NCBI RefSeq assembly: GCF_017745095.1
Contig: NZ_JAGHZZ010000005.1
Span: forward strand, 1 to 64,000
Reading direction: 5' to 3'
DNA from: Sporocytophaga sp.
Lineage (GTDB): Bacteria > Bacteroidota > Bacteroidia > Cytophagales > Cytophagaceae
DNA length: 64,000 bases
The position numbers and the translations under genes are program-made. Positions 26,513-36,800 of the stretch are shown piece by piece (within the stretch, counting starts at the first letter, position 1; each line of letters starts with the position of its first letter). The notes under the pieces were generated by a model. That model did no database searches. It was not told where the DNA came from and was given only the letters and a program-made list of their open reading frames with translations.

Positions 26513-27097
26513 CTACTTTAAAAAATCTATTCTTCCCAGAAATAAGATTTCGTAAATTGACTGAGCCACAGCTGAAAGTGGTTTTTCCATTAATTCAAGT
26601 TTAAAATTAGCTACAGATTTACCTTCCCAATATGCACAGTGCATTCCATTTTTTATGTGGTTATCAACCAATAGAGGAGATTTTAGAAAATCAATCCAGG
26701 AAAGATCGTGTTTGGAATAAGTATAAGTCCCTACAGTAACTCCTTTTTTTAATTCTCTTTGGCTTACGTGAAAATCGTGAGATTCTTTATAAAGCATTGC
26801 ATCTTCTTCATTTTCAAATAAAAAAGTTGCAACGAGGCGAGAAGGATATTCTTTAAATTTATTTTTTCTCACCAGCTCCAGGTTATGTTCTGTTTGATAG
26901 CCTCGTAAGAGATTGCTCTGAAAGGGACTAATATATCCAGAGAAGTTCTGGTTGGGTAAAAACATCAAATTATCCTCACGATTACTTACAGAAACAAAAG
27001 ATCCCATCATTAATGCATTATAATAAGCATAGACATCCTTGGGATTTATCCATACATAAAAATGTTTTGGTTCTTCAGATTGAAAAAGATTTTCCAT
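26513..27097 (-). CDS. Hypothetical protein
   Basis: A 194-residue soluble protein with no signal peptide and no membrane segment. Composition is rich in aromatic residues (YVWINPKDVYAYYNALMMGSF, NQNFSGYISPFQ, HCAYWEGKSVANFKLELME). Not recognised. It is flanked by an HU gene (convergent side) and a divergent lipoprotein esterase. Just past its stop the DNA shows degenerate AAAGC/AAAGT repeats seen after several other genes here. Confidence 0.6.
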   Translation of the reverse strand: MENLFQSEEPKHFYVWINPKDVYAYYNALMMGSFVSVSNREDNLMFLPNQNFSGYISPFQSNLLRGYQTEHNLELVRKNKFKEYPSRLVATFLFENEEDAMLYKESHDFHVSQRELKKGVTVGTYTYSKHDLSWIDFLKSPLLVDNHIKNGMHCAYWEGKSVANFKLELMEKPLSAVAQSIYEILFLGRIDFLK

Positions 27098-27251
27098 AAG
27101 ATTTTGATTCGCAGAGTTTTTGGTAGCTTTTCATGAATTATGAATAATCAGATTTACTTCCATTTATGAAAAACTCCTTAGCTATAAGGCAACTGAATTT
27201 TTTCTATTTATGTTTGTGTTTAATTAATCAAACCTGGACTTCTTTTAAAAC

Positions 27252-28706
27252 ATGACTTTAAAAAATTTTTATTGGATAATAGTATTTGCGTTGCTACTTA
27301 CATTTGGTTGTGAAGAAAAGAAAGCTGATAAAGAGGGGAAGGACTTAATAGTAAGTGAAACTAGTTCGGATACTGTCACCAAAAAGAGGCTTGAGATACA
27401 ATTAACACCTGGAAAGATTCAAAAAGTTAAAGCATCCAGGGATTCATTGGTCAGATATAGTCTTTATGTTCCCAAGAGTTATTCAGAATCAAATGTATAT
27501 CCTATTGTATATCTGTTCGATCCTCAGGGGGATGGAAACTTACCTGTGGAAAAGTACAAACAGCTTGCGGATCGGTTTGAAATGATTTTGGCAGGATCTT
27601 ATAATTCGGAGAATGGCCTTGCCTGGGATAAGATTCAACCAAAAATAATGGTAATGATGGAAGATTGTAAATCTAAATTGTCTATTGATAAAAATAGAAT
27701 TTACACTTCAGGGTTTTCAGGTGGATCAAGGGTTGCCAGTGGAATGGCAATTTCAGGTGAAGAAATAAAAGGTGTGATTGGATGTGGAGGAGGATTTCCC
27801 GGAAAGTCGAACAATATAGGTTATCCTTTTGATTACTATGGAATAGTAGGGGAGGAGGATTTTAACCTTGGAGAAATGAGACAATTGGATATGTCTATGA
27901 ATAATTCCGGAATGTCACATTTCATTTATGAGGTAAAAGGTGGACACCAATGGCCAGAAGCTCAGGATATGCAAATAGCTTTTCTATGGCTAAAAATGAA
28001 TGCTATGAGAAAAAATGCAATTCCTAAAAATCAATCCCTTATTGACTCATTGTCAAATGTAGGAATGTCTGAAATAAACCTGAAAAAGAAGCAAAATGAA
28101 AATTATGAAGCTCTATTGGCCTGTAAAAAATGGATAAGCATTTTAAAAGATCTGACTTCTGTTGATGCTTTTAAATCAGAGGGAAATGCCTTGTTTCAAT
28201 CTGAACCTGTAAAAGCCACACTTGCAAAGATTACTATCGTAGAAGAGAAAGAGATAGAGTTAACAAGAAAGTTCTGGACTGCTTTCGAAAAAGAAGATAT
28301 CCAATGGTGGAAAAGCAATTATTCCAGTCTTGTGAGTATGGCCCAGAATAATACACTTCCGCGTGAAGAGAGAAGTATGTATAAGAGATTGAAAGGATTC
28401 TTAGGACTTGCAGCTTTCAGCTTTTCCAACTCTGCCATTCAGCAGACTGATTATGAAAAAGCGTTGAAGTTCTTACAAATCTATGAACTTATAGAACCTA
28501 AAAACTCTGAACATGCCTATCTGCATACTAAGGTTTATGCTGCAAAAGGAAACTGGAATCTTGCACATAAAAGTTTGAAAAAGGCAGTAAGTCTTGGTTT
28601 TATAGATATTCATAGAGTGGAAGAGGATAAGATTTTTAAAAATGCTCCGGACCAAAATGAATATAAATTATTACTTTCTCAGGTGAAGCTTAAAGCAAAA
28701 AGCTAA
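27252..28706 (+). CDS. Lipoprotein esterase/alpha-beta hydrolase-like with TPR-like tail
   Basis: A 484-residue lipoprotein: signal MTLKNFYWIIVFALLLTFGC with lipobox C20. Residues 65-250 look like an alpha/beta hydrolase of the esterase/PHB-depolymerase group: oxyanion strand YPIVYLFDPQGDG, nucleophile S156 in GFSGGSR, an acid at D203 in VGEEDFN and H232 in GGHQWPEA. The C-terminal half (about 330-480) is helical and resembles tetratricopeptide repeats (YEKALKFLQIYELIEPKNSEHAYL). Substrate unknown; probably outside the cytoplasm, anchored by lipid. A TATGTTTG box at 27209-27216 could be a -7 promoter element. Confidence 0.75.
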   Translation: MTLKNFYWIIVFALLLTFGCEEKKADKEGKDLIVSETSSDTVTKKRLEIQLTPGKIQKVKASRDSLVRYSLYVPKSYSESNVYPIVYLFDPQGDGNLPVEKYKQLADRFEMILAGSYNSENGLAWDKIQPKIMVMMEDCKSKLSIDKNRIYTSGFSGGSRVASGMAISGEEIKGVIGCGGGFPGKSNNIGYPFDYYGIVGEEDFNLGEMRQLDMSMNNSGMSHFIYEVKGGHQWPEAQDMQIAFLWLKMNAMRKNAIPKNQSLIDSLSNVGMSEINLKKKQNENYEALLACKKWISILKDLTSVDAFKSEGNALFQSEPVKATLAKITIVEEKEIELTRKFWTAFEKEDIQWWKSNYSSLVSMAQNNTLPREERSMYKRLKGFLGLAAFSFSNSAIQQTDYEKALKFLQIYELIEPKNSEHAYLHTKVYAAKGNWNLAHKSLKKAVSLGFIDIHRVEEDKIFKNAPDQNEYKLLLSQVKLKAKS

Positions 28707-28770
28707 AGGCTAAACACGTAAAGTGAAAAGATTAAAGTAAAAGGAGCTGGAAACTGATATGTTTGTCAGA

Positions 28771-28812
28771 AGCAGTAAAGAGAAGGGTTAAGGATTCTCT
28801 TTACTGCTTTTT
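28771..28812. terminator. Bidirectional terminator
   Basis: A 13-bp perfect stem AGCAGTAAAGAGA / TCTCTTTACTGCT followed by TTTTTATTTT, between the convergent lipoprotein (+) and START-like (-) genes. Confidence 0.75.
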
Positions 28813-28815
28813 ATT

Positions 28816-29211
28816 TTAGGCTCCTACCTTTTCTTTTAGGTTTTCAATAAGTCCTTTCCACATATTCTGGAGATCATTGCTGTCATTATCTGAATAATCC
28901 ACGACTTTAAGAAAAGAAGTTTGAGTGATTTCATTTTCCTGAAGAGAGAATTCCAAGTATGAATTGTTTTTCAGAGTTTCTGTTTCTTCAGGTGTAAATT
29001 CAAATTTTACATAGTGGTTATTCTTTTGAGCTACTTTCCGTGCTTTCTGTAACCTGCCATCCCAGAAAAAATCAAAGAGTTTTTCATCTTCAGCAATCAC
29101 CTTATCTGCAAACCAGGTTTTTAGACCTAGGGCTGTGCTTAGATAAGGAAAGATCATTTTTGAGGAGGCATTGATTTCAAACTCCGCAGTGTATTTGAAT
29201 TTATTTTCCAT
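28816..29211 (-). CDS. START-like domain protein
   Basis: A 131-residue soluble protein resembling the START_2 (SRPBCC) family of Bacteroidota: KYTAEFEINASSKMIFPYLSTALGLKTWFADKV, then FDFFWDGRLQKARKVAQKNNHYVKFEF and a long C-terminal helix (DLQNMWKGLIENLKEKV). The fold forms a hydrophobic pocket; the ligand is unknown. The gene is divergent from the tRNA-Met that follows. Confidence 0.75.
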   Translation of the reverse strand: MENKFKYTAEFEINASSKMIFPYLSTALGLKTWFADKVIAEDEKLFDFFWDGRLQKARKVAQKNNHYVKFEFTPEETETLKNNSYLEFSLQENEITQTSFLKVVDYSDNDSNDLQNMWKGLIENLKEKVGA

Positions 29212-29277
29212 AATAAAAAGATTCTCAAGGGGTATTGCCCCAATTCTGAAGCAAGATAAAAAAGTTTTGGTAAAAAC

Positions 29278-29309
29278 TTGCTTTTTGATAGATGAGTTTG
29301 TTACATTTG
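29278..29309 (+). promoter_or_regulatory. Promoter of tRNA-Met
   Basis: TTG (29278-29280) and TACATTTG (29302-29309) are 21 bases apart and match the Bacteroidota sigma-factor consensus TTG / TAnnTTTG. The tRNA begins 18 bases later. Confidence 0.55.
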
Positions 29310-29326
29310 CACTCCGATTTTGAAAC

Positions 29327-29400
29327 GGCGAGGTAGCTCAGGTGGTTAGAGCGTTGGATTCATAACCCAAAGGTCGGGGGTTCAACTCCCCCCCTCGCTA
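29327..29400 (+). tRNA. tRNA-Met (anticodon CAT)
   Basis: A 74-base cloverleaf: acceptor GGCGAGG pairs with CCTCGCT (with a G-U first pair), D-arm GCTC...GAGC, anticodon loop TTCATAA, T-arm GGGGG-TTCAACT-CCCCC, discriminator A. CCA is not encoded. The first pair and stem are not those of an initiator tRNA (which has a 1-72 mismatch and GGG/CCC anticodon stem), so elongator Met is most likely; tRNA-Ile with modified CAT is the alternative. The last pair of the anticodon stem is A-C. Confidence 0.92.
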
Positions 29401-29408
29401 CGTGATAC

Positions 29409-29490
29409 AGCAAGAGTAGGAAGCAAGAGCAAGAGAATTTTAATATAGAGAAACTCTTGCTCTTGCTCAAACTCTTGCTTATTTTTTTTC
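29409..29490 (+). terminator. Long hairpin terminator after tRNA-Met
   Basis: Nested inverted repeats: 14-bp AGCAAGAGCAAGAG (29422-29435) with CTCTTGCTCTTGCT (29454-29467), and an outer AGCAAGAGT (29409-29417) with ACTCTTGCT (29471-29479), followed by a TATTTTTTTT run. It begins 9 bases after the tRNA. Confidence 0.7.
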
Positions 29491-29662
29491 TACCCAGCTA
29501 TATATATGTTCGACTTTGAAAAATTGGAAGTTTACTCCAAATCAAAATCATTTCACTATAGCACTCAAATTTCTTAGAGAAAATCAATTAGAATTATACT
29601 GTTTAAAATCAGTTAAGTAGAGGTTTATTTAATATACATGATGAAAATACCATTTTACGGTA

Positions 29663-29693
29663 TTGATAGCGAATACTTGTTAAGATACCTTTG
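29663..29693 (+). promoter_or_regulatory. Promoter of a candidate small RNA
   Basis: TTG (29663-29665) and TACCTTTG (29686-29693) are 20 bases apart, a good match to the Bacteroidota promoter pattern TTG / TAnnTTTG. No gene follows within 1 kb on this strand, but a terminator does, at 29759-29796. Confidence 0.5.
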
Positions 29694-29699
29694 CATTGT

Positions 29700-29796
29700 C
29701 TTTCAACCAGTTATTTCTGACATAGTCCATTTTTTAAAAGGTTAAGTTGAATAAAATTAAACAGGCTGCTCATACAAGAGCAGCCTGTTTTTTTTA
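29700..29796 (+). ncRNA. Candidate small RNA of about 95 nt
   Basis: The start is estimated 7 bases after the TACCTTTG box; the end is the T run of a strong terminator (stem ACAGGCTGCT / AGCAGCCTGT at 29761-29788, 8-base loop, T8). The body has no open reading frame of note and is AU-rich, as in many base-pairing regulatory RNAs. No known RNA family was recognised. Both ends are predicted from signals only. Confidence 0.5.
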
Positions 29797-29965
29797 GAGT
29801 ACCAATCGAAATCCTTCAGCGGTTTTTTACTTTATTCTAATCTTTAATAAGATACCTCCAAAAGGATATGAAGGGGAGTATATCAATTCTAGTAATACCC
29901 CAAAATGTATAGTTATTTCAGCAAGGGACAAAAACGAATTTTTCAAGGTTGTAAGTAATGTCAGA

Positions 29966-30075
29966 TATAGCTAATGTATGGCTGATGCATGGCTAATATA
30001 TGGCTAATGTACGGCTAATGTATGCGTGAACTATACGGAAACTATACGTGAGGTATACGAGAACTATACGTGAAC
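29966..30075 (+). repeat. Tandem repeat, ten units of 11 bp
   Basis: Ten consecutive 11-base units without indels: five of the type TATGGCTAATG followed by five of the type TATACGTGAAC (a mixed transition unit TATGCGTGAAC joins them). The phase is kept exactly. It lies in non-coding DNA between the candidate small RNA and the giant secreted-protein gene. 11 bp is close to one helical turn, so any protein-binding or curvature signal would face one side. Confidence 0.9.
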
Positions 30076-30777
30076 TGGCTACTTCTCAATATTTGCAAGG
30101 GATTTGGAGGATAGTTCAAAAAAGGTATACTATTAAACCTAAGGAAAATTTTTAGCAAAAAAAAATAAAATTTTTTTCCTCTCTTAATTCATTTTACCAA
30201 TAATTTTTTTTAATGAAAGTATTCCGGCTGATTCTGAACAAAATACAGCAATGAGGGTTTTGCAGCAGAATAAAATATCCTAACCATTAGTATATTTGAG
30301 CATCGAGGGACAACTCTCTCAATATGGAGACAAGGTGTTTCAGACTTGATCTCTTTGGTACTGTTGAATAAGGATTGGTTGCTACAATGCGTTGTTTTTA
30401 AATTGAATATATTCTTTTTATTATCAATGTTTTATAACGGACTATGTTTTTGGTTAAGAATTTTGTAGCAATTTTTTTTACTTCACTGGTTACTTTTCGT
30501 GGGGATATGAGTATCTACAAAAAAATTAAAGAGGACTTAATTTAGATATAATGTAAGGAAAAGGATGCTTGTTAAGGAACAAGCCTTTCCTTAGGAGCGT
30601 AAAATTCAGAGTAACCCCATTAAGAGTTGTTCTTTGCTGCCTGTAAAATCCTCAATCTCATATTAGAGTTGAATGTCAACGAAATAAGTTAGTAATTGAA
30701 TAAATTACTATTAGAAATAAATAAATTGAAATAAAAAAATTGTACAATTCATTTGTGCGATTTCACAAAAAAAGGAA
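30076..30777. other. Long non-coding region upstream of the giant surface protein
   Basis: About 700 bases without a gene. It contains an imperfect hairpin at 30554-30593 (TAAGGAAAAGGATGCTTGTT pairing with AACAAGCCTTTCCTTA), not followed by T, plus long A/T runs (30150-30215). This is unusually long for a leader in this window and may hold the promoter or regulatory sites of the 6.2-kb gene that follows. No conserved riboswitch or RNA gene was recognised. Confidence 0.5.
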
Positions 30778-30819
30778 ATGCGGAAATGTGTATTGAAAAC
30801 AATATATAGATTTAATAGT

Positions 30820-33800
30820 ATGGTCAAATTTGTAAGGTTTTTTATTGTTTTGTCAATTTTATTTTCTTCAGGACTAAAGGCTCAGGACTTATTGGTTTCT
30901 GGAGGAAATACAGTGTCAACCATTATTTGCTCTAATGGCTTTGTATTTACCTGGGGTAATAACAAGGCGGGCCCGACAGGAGGTGAAGTATTGGGTATTT
31001 TGGGGGGCGGAACAACTAATGCAATTGAAAGTTCCCCGGTAAAGGTTATTTTTCCTACCAATGATCCCTATTTTAATTCTATCAATTCTGGCATAACTGT
31101 AAAAGCCGTTGATGCCGGATCTGGAGCTCACTTTATAGCAGTGGATTGTTATGGTGGTGCATGGTCGTGGGGGAATAACGGAGGAGCAATGGGGATAACA
31201 GGTACAGGAAGCAATGCTGCTGCTACTACAGTTCCTGGCCGTGTAAAAAGAGGAGAAGCACCTGCATCTCCCAATGCTTTACTCTCACAATATCTGGTTG
31301 ATGTGAAATATGTTTCAGGTGGTAATGACAATAGTTACGTAATCTTAAATAATGGTACCGCACTTGGATGGGGACGAAATGACAAAGGTCAATTAGCTAA
31401 TGGAAATTTTACAAACAGCGCGACGCCAGTTTATATCAGAACACCAGATGGGAATCCTTTAACCAATGTTATTCAGATAGAAGCTGGTGATGAAACTGCC
31501 TATGCTCTTGTTGATCCTGATGGAGATGGTTTAGGTACTGTCTATTCATGGGGTGCTGGGACTGGTACTTACGGAGGTACAGGAATGTTGGGAAGAAATG
31601 CAGCAGGAACTGCAAATAATGGAGCAGAAGTTGCAAACGATAACTATGCTCGCCCTGTATTGAAAAAAGATGGTACTCCACTTGATGGAGTAGTTTCTAT
31701 ATCAGCTGCAGACGTTATGTGTCTTGCTATGGACGCTACAGGTTATGTTTGGGCATGGGGAAATGATGGATGGGGTTCTATGACAGGACAAGGAGCTACA
31801 GTAGGAAACTTCTCTGATCCAAGACGAGTAGTAGCCGGAGAATGGGGAACCACTGCTGGGGCTGGACTAGGTGAAACTTTTCTTAAAGCAAAAGCTATTT
31901 CCGGAGGACAAGGATATGGTATGGCTGTTACCATAGACGGAAAACCTGTCGCTTGGGGTAATAATGGAGCTTGTGGAACCTCAGGTTCAGGAGGGCATTT
32001 AGGAAATGGTACTACTGCTCAGTCTGCATTTCCTGTTTTTATCAGAAGAAATGCTACGACCGTTGATAATAATGTGGTAAGTATTTCAGATGGTGATACA
32101 TGGGGGTTTTATACAACATCCAATAATCTTATCTATACATGGGGTAATAATGCAATGGGACAATTAGGTATCGGAAGTACTACCTGTGCTAGTTATGCCA
32201 CACAATTTACCTTACCTCCTTGTGCATTCCCAGCACCAAAACCGAAAGCTACTATTTCTCCAAGAGACTTTTCAGTATGCCTTTCAAAATGGTCAGGAAC
32301 TACTTTAAACTCAGGATTTGTCATCAGTGCTTCACTTGAATCGAGTTATAAAATTACGTGGTACAAAAATGGCGTACAGGTAGCCACCGGAGATGGATCC
32401 GCGGTGACTTATAAAGCTATATCAGAAGGTACCTATCAGGTTAAAGTTGAATATGTAGGAACTGATGTACCCTGTAGCAAATATGTGCCTGCTATTGATG
32501 AAATTACGATATCTACATATCCACAAGATTTTACTGTGCCTAATGGTTTGACATTTTGTGGAAGCACAGTGTATCTCAAAACTGCAACCGGCAATGGTTT
32601 ATATGATTGGTATACAGCTGCTACTGGAGGAACAAAATTAGGAACAAGTTACCGTCAGGATAGCGTTGGTGTTGCCAAATCTGCTATTACAGAGAAAGTT
32701 GGTACAGATTATTTTGCCTATGTGGAGCAAAAAGGTTATGCAAGCGGAAATACGGGTGAAATTAAGCCTGCAACTTGTGGGTCTGGAAATCAAAACTCTA
32801 TGAACCCGCCTTCAAATTCTAACACCATGATCAGAGTTTATTCTGAATCTGTTACAATCGATACTGTTACTGTATATCAGAATTCGGAATACCAGGGATC
32901 TACCAAGAATTATACATGGCAGGTTTGTGTTTACGGAACTAAATTAACTAATGGAAAACCAATTGCGGATAGGTCAAATGTAATTGCTTGTGGTACTGTA
33001 GTAACCCGTCCTGGGGTTGATCAGCCTGGAATAGGTCAGCTTAAGCTTCCTGTGGGAATAACGCTGCCTGGATCTGCAACAGGAACAGATTACTGGCTTG
33101 GTTTTAGCGCAACAACTACAGGAACTGGTATCTATTTCAAATGCAATCCTAATTGGCCAGTATTAGACGATGTTCCTGGCGGGGAGTTTCTGAATATGAT
33201 TAATGTTGACAATTATGGTAATCCTGCAAACGCTCCTGAATGGGGATTATTTGCCAACATCAAATTCCACTCTGAGCAAAGATATTGTGACAGACTAAAA
33301 GTAAAGCTTACAGAAAACTGTCCTTGTTCTCAGCCTAAAACTGTAATAGTCAACAAGGGGTTTGATAACGATACCACAATATGCGCAGGTAGCAACCTGA
33401 TTATCACTGGAGAATATATGCTGGATGCAACTAAGCCTGTTCAAAATAAGCACAGATATTCATGGTATAAAAAAGTGGGAACAGTTGTTACGGTCATCAC
33501 GGCTCCTACTGTTGTAACGACATCTCCGGTTACATTAACATTGAGCAATGTTACTGCTGCGGATGAAGGGATATATTTCTTTAAAGTAGAGGATAGTGAC
33601 GGTATTACAAGTATTAGTTCTTGCTATTTGCAGGATTCATTAAAACTTACTGTAGACGTACCTCTGCCAGTAGGGGGGATTGGAACTAATCAGATTATTT
33701 GCAGTGGAAGTAAACCAGACGATTTGCAAAATATTAATACATTAACTCCTGGCACTAAATTTCAGTGGAGAGTAACTCCTGCAAATCTAAGCGGTGCAAC

Positions 33801-36800
33801 TAATTTTAAAAATATTGTTGGGGCCAATACTAAAGATTATACTTTCCCAGGTGCTGCAGATACAGCATTTTATAATACAGGAACTACAAATAAAGTATAT
33901 TCTTATCATAGAAGAGATAGCTCAGGCGTTTGTCCTACAGTTATAAGTAATGTGGTAACAATTACTGTATTGCCTGAGTTAAAGCCTGGTACTATCAGTG
34001 CCAGCCAGGTCATTTGTAAAGGTACTGCTCCTGCTCCATTGACTCAGACACCTGCAACCGGAGGATCGTTAACTTATGGTTATCAATGGTTATCTTCTCA
34101 AGATCCTGAAGGTGTGTTTGATGTTGTAACAGTTGGGACAGGGCCAACTAATGCGCTGTATGTACCTCCTGTTCTTAGCGACTCTATTTATTATACAAGA
34201 AAGGTTACCTCTACGGCTGGTGGTGCGATTTGTACAGCTTATTCTGATACAATAAAAATAGCAATGGTGCCAGATATAGCTGAAGTTAAGATTAAGTCGG
34301 ACCAGACGATCTGCTATAATACTCCTGCTGCAAACATTACAATTTCTACTCCTCTGACAGGAGGATTAAAATCTGGAGATTCCTATTCTTACAGATGGGA
34401 GTCTCTTGCGGATGCTTCCGGCAGCACATGGACAGGACCAATTGGGACTACTGCAGGATATGCACCGGGAACTTTGACTGACACCATGCAATACAGACTT
34501 GTGGTAACAGGAAGCTGCGGTGCAGCATCAAGAACTTCAAATGTAGTAAAAGTTACTGTGCTACCTGACCTGAAAGGAGGAACAATAGTCGGAGGTGGGA
34601 CAGTTTGTAGCGGTGAGGATCCTGCCGATATTACCAATCAAACATTACCTTTTGGTGCAAATGGATTAGCAGATTATACCTACGATTGGGATGTGACTCC
34701 AGCTATTCCGGGAACATTAGGTTACTCTGTACCAGTATTCCCTGCTAATAATGGCTCAGTTGCAGTTACGTACTCAATAAAACGAATTGTAAAGTCCAAT
34801 CAATGTTTAACATCAGCAGAGAGTAACGTTGTGACCTACACAGTAAATCCAACTGTTAAGCCAGGAACGATAGGTGATGATCAGCAATTATGCAGCGGAA
34901 ATACAATCAATGCATTAACCCAAAAAACTCCTCCAACTGGTGGTGATGGGACGACTTACACTTACCAATGGCAATATTCTTTGACAGGTACACCTGGGTC
35001 ATTTGCAGATGTAACACCTGCTGCAACAGGAAGCAGCTTTACACCGGTTCCTCAGGCTTCAACTATCTACTTCGCACGTTTGGATAATTCTCCAGGCTGT
35101 CAGGCAGTATTATCTATTCCAGTTAAAATTACTATTTTGCCTGGAATTCTTGCTGGTAGCATAGGTTCTGATCAGGATATATGTAGTGGGTCATATGCTG
35201 ATACTATAAAAACCAAAACGCTTCCATCTAATGTTTCAGCTGCAGCCACTTCGGTCTGGAAAATATCCACAACAAGTGCTTCCGGACCATGGTCAAATGC
35301 ACCGGCTCAGTTAGTGCCAAGCGATGTATTTTACAAATATCCGGCATCTCTAACAGCCGGAACAATCTGGATTATAAAAGATGTAAAGGATCCTAACGGT
35401 CCTCCTCTTTGTAATACTGCACAAACAGCTCCTGTTAAGATTGTCACAAGAGCTCCTTTAACTGGTGGACAGATAGGAAGTAATCAAACCATTTGTGCAG
35501 ATGGCGATCCTGCAGCCTTTACTGAACTTGTTGCTCCGACGGGAGGAAAGGATGATGTTGCATACAAGTATTCTTGGCAATATTCAACAAATGGAACGAG
35601 TTGGAATACAATAAGCAATACTAACAGTCCGGTTTATGATCCAGGTGCGTTGAATATTACCACTAGATATAAAAGAGTAGTTAACGATGTTTTAGGGTGC
35701 GGACCTGTAAATAGCAATGAAGTGGTTGTTACTGTAAATCCGAATTTAACTCCTAAGGTAACAATAAATGATCCTGGACAAACCTGTACCGGAGCTCTGA
35801 TGACATTTAATGTATCTACCAAAGAAAACGAAGGTTTAAATCCGACTTACGAATGGACTGTAAACGGTACGGTACAAGGCACGGGTACTAGTTTCTCAAG
35901 TAGTACTCTTGCTAATGGGGCTGTGGTTGCTGTTAAGCTAACATCTTCTGAACAGTGTATTACTCCGCTTACCAACCCTGCTATTTCAAATGCAGTAACA
36001 GTTCAGATAATGACCAATATAACGCCATCAATTACGCTTGCTGATCCTGGTAAAATTTGCGTAGGCACTCCTACTACATTTATTCCGAGTTCAAATGGTG
36101 GAGGAGCAACTCCTTCCTATCAGTGGTATAAAAATGGTCAGCCAGATGGAACTTCAAGTACTTACAGTGGTATATTTAATGATGGAGACCAGATAAATGT
36201 TGTGATGACTTCTGTTCTAAGTTGTGTTGTGCCAGGATCAAACCCTGCAACTTCCAATACCATTAGCATGCAAGTCCTTTCAATACCTCAGCCTAATATA
36301 GTTGAGTCTGATGCAATTTTCTGCTCAGGAGATGATACAACCTTTACTTCAGCAGTTGGTACAGGGACAACATTAATGTGGTATAAAGACGGATTACCAT
36401 TAAATATCACTACACCATCATTAACTGTGTCACAACCTGGTATGTACTACTTAAATGAAGATAACGGCGTGTGTCCTAGATTCTCTGATACAGTAACTGT
36501 TGTTGTTATTCCTACTCCAATTGCTAATGCAGGAAGTGATATCTATGTTCTTGAAAATACAGTTGTCACATTGAACGGTAGCGGGGGCGACCTTTATTCA
36601 TGGTCTCCTGCAACAGGACTAAACTTCACTGATATACCAAATCCTACATTTACTGCGACTGATAATACTATTTATGTGTTAACTGTTGCTGATGCTACGA
36701 ACACATGCTCTTCTACAGATGAAGTTGAAATATTTGTAGAAAGACCTGTTAAAATTCCGAATGCTTTCACACCTAACAAAGACGGTAATAACGATACCTG

